DNA of 10,650 nucleotides. It comes from an uncultured Sutterella sp. (GTDB lineage: Bacteria > Pseudomonadota > Gammaproteobacteria > Burkholderiales > Burkholderiaceae_F). Of this stretch, positions 1 to 5,656 are shown in pieces. The first letter of the stretch is position 1; the number at the start of each line of letters is the position of its first letter. A program made the position numbers and the translations under genes. The stretch is taken from assembly GCA_900770335.1 (NCBI GenBank), contig CAAGKD010000120.1:1-10650 (forward strand). The letters run 5' to 3'. The notes beneath the pieces were generated by a model. The model did not search any database and was not told the origin of the DNA. It was given only the letters and a program-made list of their open reading frames with translations.

Positions 1-1248
1 GGCGTGGGCGAGCGTGGCGATCGTGTCGGCGAGGCCCCGGAAGCCCGCGGGCGTCATCTCCTGCACGGTCATGCGCTTCGTGAAGTCCGCCAGGCCCAGG
101 CTCGAGTACGCCGCGGCGCACCCGTAGGTCGGCAGAACGTGGTTCGTGCCCGTGGCGTAGTCGCCGCCCGACTCGGGCGAGTAGTCGCCGACGAAGACCG
201 AGCCCGCGTTCTGGACGAGCGGGACGAGGGCGCGGGCGTCCGCGGCCTGGATGATCAGGTGCTCCGGAGCGTAGATGTTCGAAACTTCGCAGGCCTGCTC
301 GAGGTCGCGCACGACGATGAGGCGGCTCGCGGAGAGTGACTTCGTCGCGATCTCGCGGCGCGGGAGCTCGGCGAGCTGGCGGGCGGCCTCGGCCGCGACC
401 TTTTCGGCGAGCTCGCGCGAGGGCGTGAGGAGAACGACCTGGGAGTCCGGACCGTGCTCGGCCTGCGAGAGCAGGTCCGCGTCGACGAAGGCGGAATTGG
501 CGCGGCCGTCGGCGATGACGAGAACCTCCGAGGGGCCCGCGGGCATGTCGATCGCGGCGCCGTCAGGCAGGCGGCTCACCTGGCGCTTGGCCTCCGTGAC
601 GAAGGCGTTGCCCGGTCCGAAGATCTTTGAGACCGCGGGGACCGTCTCGGTGCCGAAGGCCATGGCGGCGATCGCCTGCGCGCCGCCCACGCGGTAGATC
701 TCCTCGATGCCGCAGAGCTTCGCGGCGCAGAGGATGGGATCGGCGACGGGCGGGGGCGAGCAGAAGATCACGCGGCCGCAGCCGGCGATGCGAGCGGGGA
801 TGCCGAGCATCAGAGCGGTCGAGAAGAGCGGCGCCGTGCCGCCGGGGATGTACAGGCCCACCGCGCCGATCGGGCGCGTGACCTGCTCGCAGCGCACGCC
901 CGGCATCGTCTCGACGACGACCGGGGCGAGGCGCTCGGCCTCGTGGAACTTCGTGATGTTCGCGGCGGCCGTCTCAAGCGCAGCGCGGAACTGCGGCGTC
1001 ACGCGTTCCCAGGCGGCGTCAATCTCCTCCTTCGTGACGCGGAAGCTCTTCACCTCCGTGCGGTCGAACTTCGCGCTGTACTCGCGCAGGGCCTTGTCGC
1101 CGTTCTCCTTCACGTTCTCAAGGATGTCCTTGACGATCGCCGTGATGCGCTCGCCCGCTGCCACCGCCGGACGGCGCAGGATGTCGGCGCGCGCCTGCTC
1201 GTCAAGCGCGTTCCAGTCGATGATGTCGCTGAAGCTGAATTCGGTCAT
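1..1248 (-). CDS. hisD: Histidinol dehydrogenase HisD (C-terminus cut by window edge)
   Basis: HisD catalyses the last two steps of histidine synthesis, oxidising L-histidinol to L-histidine with two NAD+ in the cytosol, as a zinc-dependent homodimer. The 416 visible codons align along the family. The zinc ligands of the E. coli enzyme (Gln259, His262, Asp360) correspond to Q262 and H265 in LLSQAEHG and D363 in GGDYATGTNHVLP. The catalytic Glu-His pair is E329-H330 in APEHLI, and IGAVGLYIPGG is also present. The frame is open to base 1. About 20 C-terminal residues, including the last zinc-ligand His, lie outside the window. The ATG at 1246-1248 gives MTEFSFSDIIDW, with a GGAG about 10 bases upstream. 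It follows hisG by 71 bases on the same strand, so it is probably the second structural gene of the his operon, under the same attenuator. That gap is longer than the few bases usual in enteric his operons. Confidence 0.97.
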   Translation of the reverse strand, partial: MTEFSFSDIIDWNALDEQARADILRRPAVAAGERITAIVKDILENVKENGDKALREYSAKFDRTEVKSFRVTKEEIDAAWERVTPQFRAALETAAANITKFHEAERLAPVVVETMPGVRCEQVTRPIGAVGLYIPGGTAPLFSTALMLGIPARIAGCGRVIFCSPPPVADPILCAAKLCGIEEIYRVGGAQAIAAMAFGTETVPAVSKIFGPGNAFVTEAKRQVSRLPDGAAIDMPAGPSEVLVIADGRANSAFVDADLLSQAEHGPDSQVVLLTPSRELAEKVAAEAARQLAELPRREIATKSLSASRLIVVRDLEQACEVSNIYAPEHLIIQAADARALVPLVQNAGSVFVGDYSPESGGDYATGTNHVLPTYGCAAAYSSLGLADFTKRMTVQEMTPAGFRGLADTIATLAHA

Positions 1249-1319
1249 TTTCTCTGGGCTCCGGATTGGGGTGTGTCTCAAATGGTCGGGTGTTCTGTGA
1301 ATGCGTTTCGAGGAGTCGG

Positions 1320-2219
1320 TCACTCCATCATCTTCTCGATCGGCAGGACGAGGATCGATGAGGCGCCGAGCGCCTTGAGCCGCTCCATGGTCTCCCAGAA
1401 GAGGCTCTCGCGCGAGACCATGTGCAGGGCCACCTTCGAGTCGTCGCCCGTGAGCGGGAGCACCGTCGGGTGCTCAGCGCCCGGGAGGATCCGGGTGATC
1501 TCATCGAGCTTCGCCTTGGGGGCGTGGAGCATGATGTACTTGCACTCGCGCGCCCTCGAGACGCCCTGCATGCGAACGAGCAGGCGCCGGACGAGCTCCT
1601 CGCGCTCGTCGCCGAGGCTTTCGCTTCGGGCGATGAGGCAGGCCTTGGAGCGGTAGACGACCTCGACCTCCTTCAGGCCGTTCGCCTCGAGGGTCGCGCC
1701 CGTTGAGACGAGGTCGCAGATCGCGTCGGCGAGCCCCGCGCGGGGCGCCACCTCGACCGAGCCCGTGAGCAGGCACGGCTTGAAGGACAGGCCGCGCTCC
1801 TCGAAGTAGCGGCGCAGCAGCTGCGGGTAGGACGTGGCGATGCGCTTGCCGTCAAGGTCCTCGGGACCGCGCCACTCCTCGTCCGTCGGAATGGCGAGCG
1901 AGAGCCGGCAGCCGCCGAAGTCAAAGCGCCGCAGCATGCGGAAGTTCGTCTCCTCGCCCTGGGCGCGGCGGGCGAGCGTCGTCTCCTCAAGGACGTTCTC
2001 GCCGATGATGCCGAGGTCGACGACGCCGTCCATCACGAGGCCGGGAATGTCGTCGTCGCGCACGCGCAGGATCTCGATGGGCATGTTCTCGGCGACGGCG
2101 AGCAGGCGCTGCTGGTGAAAGCGCACGCGCACGCCGCAGTTGGCGAGCAGCTCCTGGGAGTCGTCCGAGAGGCGTCCGGACTTCTGCAGGGCGAGGCGGA
2201 GGCGGTTGGTTTCGGTCAT
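1320..2219 (-). CDS. hisG: ATP phosphoribosyltransferase, long form HisG
   Basis: HisG condenses ATP with PRPP in the first committed step of histidine synthesis and is feedback-inhibited by histidine. The 299-residue product equals the E. coli enzyme in length, and many blocks look identical to it as I remember it: LQKSGRLSDDS, ENMPIEILRVRDDDIPGLV, GIIGENVLEE, GSVEVAPRAGLADAICDLV. The PRPP loop DLVSTGATLEANGL lies near residues 169-182. The C-terminal regulatory domain (about 225-299) ends in LFWETMERLKALGASS and VLPIEKMME. This is the self-sufficient long form, so no HisZ subunit is needed. I chose the ATG at 2217-2219 (MTETNRLRL) because it matches the enteric N-terminus; an AAGGA lies about 12 bases upstream. 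The frame stays open further upstream through the attenuator, but that part resembles no HisG. It is the first structural gene after the leader. Confidence 0.97.
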   Translation of the reverse strand: MTETNRLRLALQKSGRLSDDSQELLANCGVRVRFHQQRLLAVAENMPIEILRVRDDDIPGLVMDGVVDLGIIGENVLEETTLARRAQGEETNFRMLRRFDFGGCRLSLAIPTDEEWRGPEDLDGKRIATSYPQLLRRYFEERGLSFKPCLLTGSVEVAPRAGLADAICDLVSTGATLEANGLKEVEVVYRSKACLIARSESLGDEREELVRRLLVRMQGVSRARECKYIMLHAPKAKLDEITRILPGAEHPTVLPLTGDDSKVALHMVSRESLFWETMERLKALGASSILVLPIEKMME

Positions 2220-2303
2220 TTTCTGCTGGATTCCTTTGTGCTGGATCTTCATTGGCTTCTTGCGCGCAGCGCCGGGAGCATCCTCATCCGCGGCCGGGTC
2301 ATG

Positions 2304-2334
2304 AAAAAGCCTCCGGGATTTCTCTCCGGAGGCT
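2304..2334 (-). terminator. his operon attenuator (rho-independent terminator)
   Basis: On the minus strand a perfect 9-bp stem AGCCTCCGG / CCGGAGGCT with a 9-base loop is followed directly by TTTTT. It lies between the His-rich leader peptide and hisG, so it should end transcription before hisG when histidyl-tRNA is plentiful. Its 5' arm can alternatively pair with an upstream segment (2376-2381), which would free hisG transcription. Confidence 0.88.
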
Positions 2335-2457
2335 GTCTCGCCCTTTTCGGGCTGTTCGCTCATTGCTTCGCGCCGCCGGAGGATCCTCGAAGGGTCTCCC
2401 AAGCGACCGCGCCTGAAAGACTCTTTCTCAGGTGTGGTGGTGATGATGATGGCGGCG
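2324..2457 (-). promoter_or_regulatory. his attenuator alternative RNA pairings (A:B and B:C)
   Basis: On the minus-strand transcript, segment A (2451-2457, the two Arg codons before the His run) is complementary over 7 bases to segment B (2371-2377; CGCCGCC with GGCGGCG). Segment B (2376-2381, CTCCGG) can instead pair over 6 bases with segment C (2324-2329, CCGGAG), which overlaps the 5' arm of the terminator. A ribosome stalled on the His codons would cover A, free B to pair with C, and prevent the terminator. The complementarity is seen directly; the switching is inferred from known his and trp attenuators. The B:C helix is short and I have not computed its energy. Confidence 0.6.
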
Positions 2458-2478
2458 GAGCGTGACGAGAGCGGACAT
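2428..2478 (-). CDS. hisL: his operon leader peptide (six consecutive His codons)
   Basis: A 16-residue open frame, MSALVTLRRHHHHHHT, ends in TGA. Its six consecutive histidine codons are CAT CAT CAT CAC CAC CAC (positions 2434-2451 on the minus strand). Its stop lies about 94 bases upstream of a rho-independent terminator and about 208 bases upstream of hisG. This is the classic layout of a his attenuation leader (E. coli HisL has seven His in 16 residues). The peptide is a sensor: low charged tRNA-His stalls the ribosome on the His codons and changes folding of the downstream RNA. The sequence before the ATG has no strong Shine-Dalgarno. Identity rests on the His run, size and position. Confidence 0.88.
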   Translation of the reverse strand: MSALVTLRRHHHHHHT

Positions 2479-2544
2479 TTTGAATTCGGTGCTGGGTCTG
2501 ATTCAACGGGGCCGGGGGGAGCAAGACCCCTGCGGCGTGAATTC

Positions 2545-2574
2545 ATCATGCCACAGGGCGGTGCGCGCGGAAAG
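2545..2574 (-). promoter_or_regulatory. candidate his operon promoter (extended -10)
   Basis: The minus strand reads TGGCATGAT, an extended -10 (TG-N-CATGAT, 4/6 to TATAAT), about 65 bases upstream of the leader ATG. No good -35 lies 17 bases further up (TTTCCG). It is the best match I could find in this GC-rich stretch and is a weak prediction. Confidence 0.3.
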
Positions 2575-2632
2575 GTCGAACGCGCCGGATCGGGGCGGAG
2601 CGTTTCCACGGCGCAAAGATGATGCGGAGAAG

Positions 2633-2735
2633 TCCCTATGTGGCTAGGGATGCTCTATTAAATCGATAACGCCATCGCATTAAAGTCAAACATATGATAG
2701 AGCTCTTCTATCGATAAAATAATCGGAGTATGCCA
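2633..2735 (+). promoter_or_regulatory. AT-rich control region with inverted repeats and a ribosome binding site
   Basis: This AT-rich island sits between the his operon and the rightward gene remnants. It holds a perfect inverted repeat TCCCTA-N6-TAGGGA (2633-2650) and another, GATAGA-N5-TCTATC (2696-2712). The second overlaps a -10-like TATGAT (2693-2698), as an operator would. A Shine-Dalgarno-like CGGAG (2724-2728) lies 6 bases before ATGGAACAG at 2735. The layout is that of a regulated promoter and translation start, yet the gene behind it is degraded. No convincing -35 was found. Confidence 0.4.
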
Positions 2736-3256
2736 TGGAACAGCGCTTCTCCACAGACCTTGAAGCCGATCTTCGCCGCAAGAACTGCTTTAGGCCATGG
2801 AATCGAGCCTTGGAGCCATTTCGTCCTTGCGAGGGCGACGTTTCCGGCTGTCAGAGCCTTCCACGGCTGGGGTTGGGCCAGTTTTGCCTATTTGCTCAGA
2901 GGATTCTTCAAAGGCATGGGCAGCATGCTCACCAACGTCGTCGACCTCACTTTCGTGGCGGCGCTCTTCGCCGCGGGCCTGCAGACCACGGGCCTCATGA
3001 ATCTCCTCATCGAGTCGGCGAAATCGCTCCGCATGGGGATGGCGGGCACCGGGATCGTGCTCTCGTTCGTTATCGCGCTCGTTACGGTCCTCACGAGCTC
3101 GGGCGTCGCCTCCTTCACGGGCTCGTCCCGATCGCGCCGACCGTTGCCGCGACCTGGAGGGCGACCGGCGACCCTTGCCATGATGCTGCAGCTCGCGAGC
3201 GAGCTCGCCCGCCCGCTCTCTCCGGTGGCCAGCATCGTGATCATCATGGCGGGCTT
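2735..3256 (+). pseudogene. DcuC-family C4-dicarboxylate carrier remnant
   Basis: From about 2883 the frame starting at 2730 encodes membrane-protein sequence typical of the last third of DcuC carriers: LLRGFFKGMGSMLTNVVDL, FVAALFAAGLQTTGLMNLLI, LTSSGVASFTG. Homology then jumps one frame near 3119 (GLVPIAPTVAATW) and returns near 3150-3172 (LAMMLQLASELARPLSPVAS, then IVIIMAGF). This matches the E. coli DcuC stretch of roughly residues 330-430. The N-terminal two thirds and the end of the family are missing, and two compensating frameshifts break it. The first ~150 bases after the start codon at 2735 (MEQRFSTDLEADLRRKN in that frame) do not resemble DcuC and may come from another gene. Intact relatives exchange or take up C4-dicarboxylates across the inner membrane; this copy cannot be functional. 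Confidence 0.75.
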
Positions 3257-3502
3257 TCAGCCCTTGCCGCCTTCACCGAAGGTCTGCCGCCAGACAGACG
3301 GACTCACGCCGCAGAGCTCCTTGAAGCGCTGCCTGAAGGTGACAGGGGAGTCAAACCCGCAGCGCCCGGCGATCGACTCGACAGAGCCGCTGCCTGTTTC
3401 AGGCATCTCCTGCGCGGCCCGAAGCCTCGCCTGCATGATCCAGGCCCTGGACGACAGCCCGGTCGCGCGCCTGAAGGCCCGGGAAAAGGTTCTCGGGCTC
3501 AT
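3257..3502 (-). pseudogene. AraC-family regulator, DNA-binding domain remnant
   Basis: The minus strand encodes about 81 residues from MSPRTFSRAFRRATG through WIMQARLRAAQEM, VESIAGRCGFDSPVTFRQRF and KELCGVSPSVWRQTF to a TGA at 3257-3259. This is the double helix-turn-helix of AraC/XylS regulators, nearest in style to the GlxA/FtrA group; the GF-S-x-x-x-F-R-x-x-F and GVSPS signatures are clear. The first part of the domain and the whole N-terminal sensor domain are missing. The upstream sequence is instead the hydrolase fragment on the other strand. No ribosome binding site precedes the ATG at 3500-3502. Its stop codon abuts the end of the DcuC homology. It is best read as a truncated gene, though a lone DNA-binding domain cannot be wholly excluded. 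Confidence 0.68.
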
Positions 3503-3504
3503 GG

Positions 3505-3899
3505 CCGCCCGGGATGCTCGCCGCCCGAGGCTACGAGTCGCTCGGCACCACCATGGGGATCTTCTTTGAGCGCGCCGGCTGCCGCTCGGTCTATGTCGCG
3601 GGCGACACCGTGTGGACCGCAGCGGTCTCGGAACAGATCGCAAGGCTGAGGCCCGGCGTCATCGTGCTCAACACCGGGAATGCGCACCTCACGGAATTCC
3701 CTGCGTCCATCATCATGGGCGCGCAGGACTTCCTGCGGGCGTACCGCGAGGCGTCCTGGGCCAGCATCGTCGCCGTGCACATGGACGCGATCAACCACTG
3801 CGTTCTGAAGCGCGGAGATCTCAGGGAACTCTCGAAGTCGCGGGACCTTGACCCCCGCCGGCTCTGATCCCCGGGGACGGCGAGATCCTTCGGTTCTGA
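3505..3899 (+). pseudogene. Metallo-beta-lactamase-fold hydrolase remnant (UlaG-like)
   Basis: The frame from 3514 (MLAARGYESLGTTMGIFFER) encodes the C-terminal half of an MBL-fold hydrolase: YVAGDTVWTAAVSEQIARL, RPGVIVLNTGNAHLT, IVAVHMDAINHC. The metal-bridging Asp (3604-3606) and the late His (3796-3798) of the fold are kept, but the N-terminal HxHxDH metal site is missing. The frame stops at 3865-3867, while the conserved end continues one frame over as LIPGDGEILRF to a TGA at 3897-3899. So there is also a one-base frameshift near 3858. Its left edge directly meets the AraC remnant. It is a 5'-truncated, frameshifted pseudogene; the closest intact family I recognise is UlaG-like hydrolases of unknown substrate. 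Confidence 0.75.
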
Positions 3900-4260
3900 G
3901 AAAAGGACGGGACGATCGGCTGCGAGCGGGGCTGCCCCGAAATTCATATTGCCCAGCGGGAAGAGCCCGCACCGCGTGAGTTTTTAGCCAGGCGCATGCG
4001 AGGAGCTTCGCTCCTTGCGGGGGCTTTGCCCCCGAGCCCCCAGGGTATTTTTGGAATCTCCTGATTGGGGAGGAAAAAGGCGATGAGCCCGTTGCGCGCA
4101 AGAGATTCTTCGTGGGGCATATCCCCGAAAGGTATGGGACGGATTGCCCGGGTCGGCTGTTTTTCTAAAAATAACAATTGGATTTGATAGAACATGACGT
4201 TCTTTTCGTGCAGCTTTCGTTTAGTGAAAGCAAAATGATTATCGATTAGCACTCATTTCT
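3900..4260. other. Non-coding stretch with hairpins, no convincing gene
   Basis: No frame here looks like a conserved protein. It contains GCGGG-N5-CCCGC (3957-3971) with a T-run 12 bases later, too far away to call a terminator. It also has the tandem hairpins at 4001-4034 and an AT-rich part from about 4160 with an inverted repeat GCTTTC-N7-GAAAGC (4213-4231). An open frame on the minus strand (3944-4252) is read through these hairpins and is probably not a gene. Confidence 0.5.
4001..4034. repeat. Tandem GC-rich triloop hairpins (REP-like)
   Basis: Two perfect hairpins lie side by side: AGGAGC-TTC-GCTCCT (4001-4015) and CGGGGGC-TTT-GCCCCCG (4018-4034), followed by GAGCCCCCAGGG. Paired triloop hairpins in a gene-free stretch resemble REP or small palindromic repeats. 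Whether copies exist elsewhere in the genome cannot be seen here. Confidence 0.4.
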
Positions 4261-4275
4261 GGAGAGCGGATTCGC

Positions 4276-4500
4276 TCAGGGCCGCTCCGCGACGTGCGGC
4301 TCCTTCCGGGACGGTGCGGCCGCAAGGAGCGCGCCGAGTCGGAGGGCGACTTGGTCGATCAGGACCTCGACCGCGCGCCTGCGGTTGCGCCTTGATGCGC
4401 TCGCCGCCCGCATGTCGGCGGGGACGCCGCGCGAGAAGAGCCTTGCGGCGCTTGCGATCCGGAGGATGCTTGCGTTGCAGCCGCTCAGCTGACAGGGAGA
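4276..4500 (-). pseudogene. Possible gene remnant of unknown family
   Basis: On the minus strand the frame ending in TGA at 4276-4278 has very high GC at third codon positions, like the real genes here. It reads through FSRGVPADMRAASASRRN and AVEVLIDQVALRLGALLAAA. No start with a ribosome binding site is visible (only a TTG at 4555-4557), and I do not recognise the protein. The plus strand also has a high-GC3 frame ending at 4492 (MSAGTPREKSLAALAIRRML), so the strand is uncertain. It may be the tail of a lost gene, in keeping with the graveyard to its left. Confidence 0.22.
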
Positions 4501-4548
4501 TGCAAGGGAAAATACCGAGCGTCTACAAAACGACTTCTGAAAGCTAAA

Positions 4549-4592
4549 CTGCCGCAACTCCTGCGGCGGCGCCCGTCCCGGGCGCGGCAGGA
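4549..4592 (+). promoter_or_regulatory. Hairpin cluster in front of yddG
   Basis: Just before the exporter gene lie GCCGCA-N5-TGCGGC and GCGCCC-N5-GGGCGC, both enclosed by CTGCCGC / GCGGCAG. This forms a compact GC-rich structure that ends about 20 bases before the start codon. It may be part of the 5' untranslated region or a terminator for whatever once lay upstream. No long T-run follows, only TTTT. Confidence 0.3.
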
Positions 4593-4610
4593 CAGCTTTT
4601 CGAGGTTCAG

Positions 4611-5612
4611 ATGAAACTCACCGCCAGATCACCGTTCCGCGCCACGCTGATCGGACTGCTCGCCCCCGTCTGCTGGGGCATGAGCGTCGCGCTCGTGCGC
4701 TCCATCGCCGAGAATTTCGGCCTGGCGCAGGGACAGGTGATGCTTTACGCCGTCGCCGCGGCGTGCCTGCTCGTTCTCGTCGGCATTCCGAAGCTCTCGA
4801 CCGTCGACCGGCGGTACCTCTTCCTCGGGCTGCCGATGGCGAACATCTGCTCGCTTTGCTTCTGCATGGCGATCTTCTTCTCCGAGGGCGGCGCGCAGAC
4901 GATGGAGGTCGGGATGGTCAACTACCTCTGGCCCGCGCTCACGCTCCTCTTCGCGGTGCTCTTCAACCGCGTGCGCACGCGCTGGTGGATCGTTCCGGGC
5001 GTGATTCTCGCCTTCACCGGGATCGTGAGGATTCTCGCGGGCGACGCGGGCTTTTCGATCGAAGGCTTTGCCGGGCGGCTCATGGAGAACCCCCTGAGCT
5101 ACGTCCTCGCCTTCTGCGCCGCGCTCACCTGGGCGGCCTTCTCGAGCATGACGCGCGCCTGGGGCGGCAGCGCGAACCTCTCGACCGTCATCTTCATCAT
5201 CGACATGCTGATCTACTGCATCCTCTGGGCCTGCGGGTTCGGCACGGACGCGGTGGGCGATTCGACCGAAGCAAGCGCTCACGGCATCGTGAGCATCATC
5301 TTCGGCGGCTTCGCCATGGGCCTCGCCTACGCGGCCTGGACGATCGGCGTCGCGCGCGGCCACGTCACGGTGCTCGCCGTCGCCTCGTACTTCACGCCCG
5401 TGCTCTCGTGCGTCTTCGCGACGTTCTGGATCGGCGCGAAGCTTGACGGGAGCTTCTGGCAGGGCGTCGGGCTCGTCGTCGCCGGGTCGCTACTTTGCTG
5501 GGACGCGACCGAGCGCGGCATGAAGGCGCTGCGCGCGCTTGAGGCCAGGGGAGAAACGTCGGGCGCAACGCGCCTCTGGCGCCGCCTGACCGGGAGGAGC
5601 CCCAGGGCCTGA
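4611..5612 (+). CDS. yddG: YddG-type aromatic amino acid exporter (DMT superfamily)
   Basis: This is a 333-residue inner-membrane protein with about ten hydrophobic segments, arranged as two EamA-like halves. It matches E. coli YddG at several signatures: EVGMVNYLWPALTLLFAVLF (99-118), PLSYVLAFCAALTWAAF, GLAYAAWTIG, SYFTPVLS (259-266), and FWQG with GSLLCW near the end. YddG exports aromatic amino acids such as phenylalanine, and other neutral ones. The ATG at 4611 (MKLTARSPF) has GAGG five bases upstream. A basic, charged cytoplasmic tail of about 20 residues (RALEARGETSGATRLWRR) extends beyond the usual end. No gene accompanies it on its strand, and it converges with the peptidase gene 44 bases away. 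Substrate is assigned by family resemblance only; other DMT amino-acid exporters are possible. Confidence 0.9.
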   Translation: MKLTARSPFRATLIGLLAPVCWGMSVALVRSIAENFGLAQGQVMLYAVAAACLLVLVGIPKLSTVDRRYLFLGLPMANICSLCFCMAIFFSEGGAQTMEVGMVNYLWPALTLLFAVLFNRVRTRWWIVPGVILAFTGIVRILAGDAGFSIEGFAGRLMENPLSYVLAFCAALTWAAFSSMTRAWGGSANLSTVIFIIDMLIYCILWACGFGTDAVGDSTEASAHGIVSIIFGGFAMGLAYAAWTIGVARGHVTVLAVASYFTPVLSCVFATFWIGAKLDGSFWQGVGLVVAGSLLCWDATERGMKALRALEARGETSGATRLWRRLTGRSPRA

Positions 5613-5656
5613 AGAGGGCGCCCGACTGAAGAGAAGAGAACCGCGCCGCGCTTCCC

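Noticed and set aside
2220..2609. N-terminal extension of hisG to upstream in-frame starts (e.g. ATG 2361-2363)
   Set aside because: The extension runs through the attenuator stem-loop and resembles no HisG; the start at 2219 gives exactly the enteric length and N-terminus.
2732..2802. Direct repeat GCCATGGAA at 2732 and 2794
   Set aside because: Nine bases are too short to separate from chance, and no element lies between the copies.
3955..3985. Rho-independent terminator after the MBL remnant
   Set aside because: The GCGGG/CCCGC stem is only 5 bp and the T-run begins 12 bases later, not directly after the stem.
3499..4101. Minus-strand open frame of about 200 codons
   Set aside because: It is antisense to the MBL-fold remnant and then reads through the GC-rich hairpins; no protein-like signature.
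3944..4252. Minus-strand open frame of 102 codons in the hairpin stretch
   Set aside because: It lacks a ribosome binding site and its middle is simply the translation of the twin hairpins.
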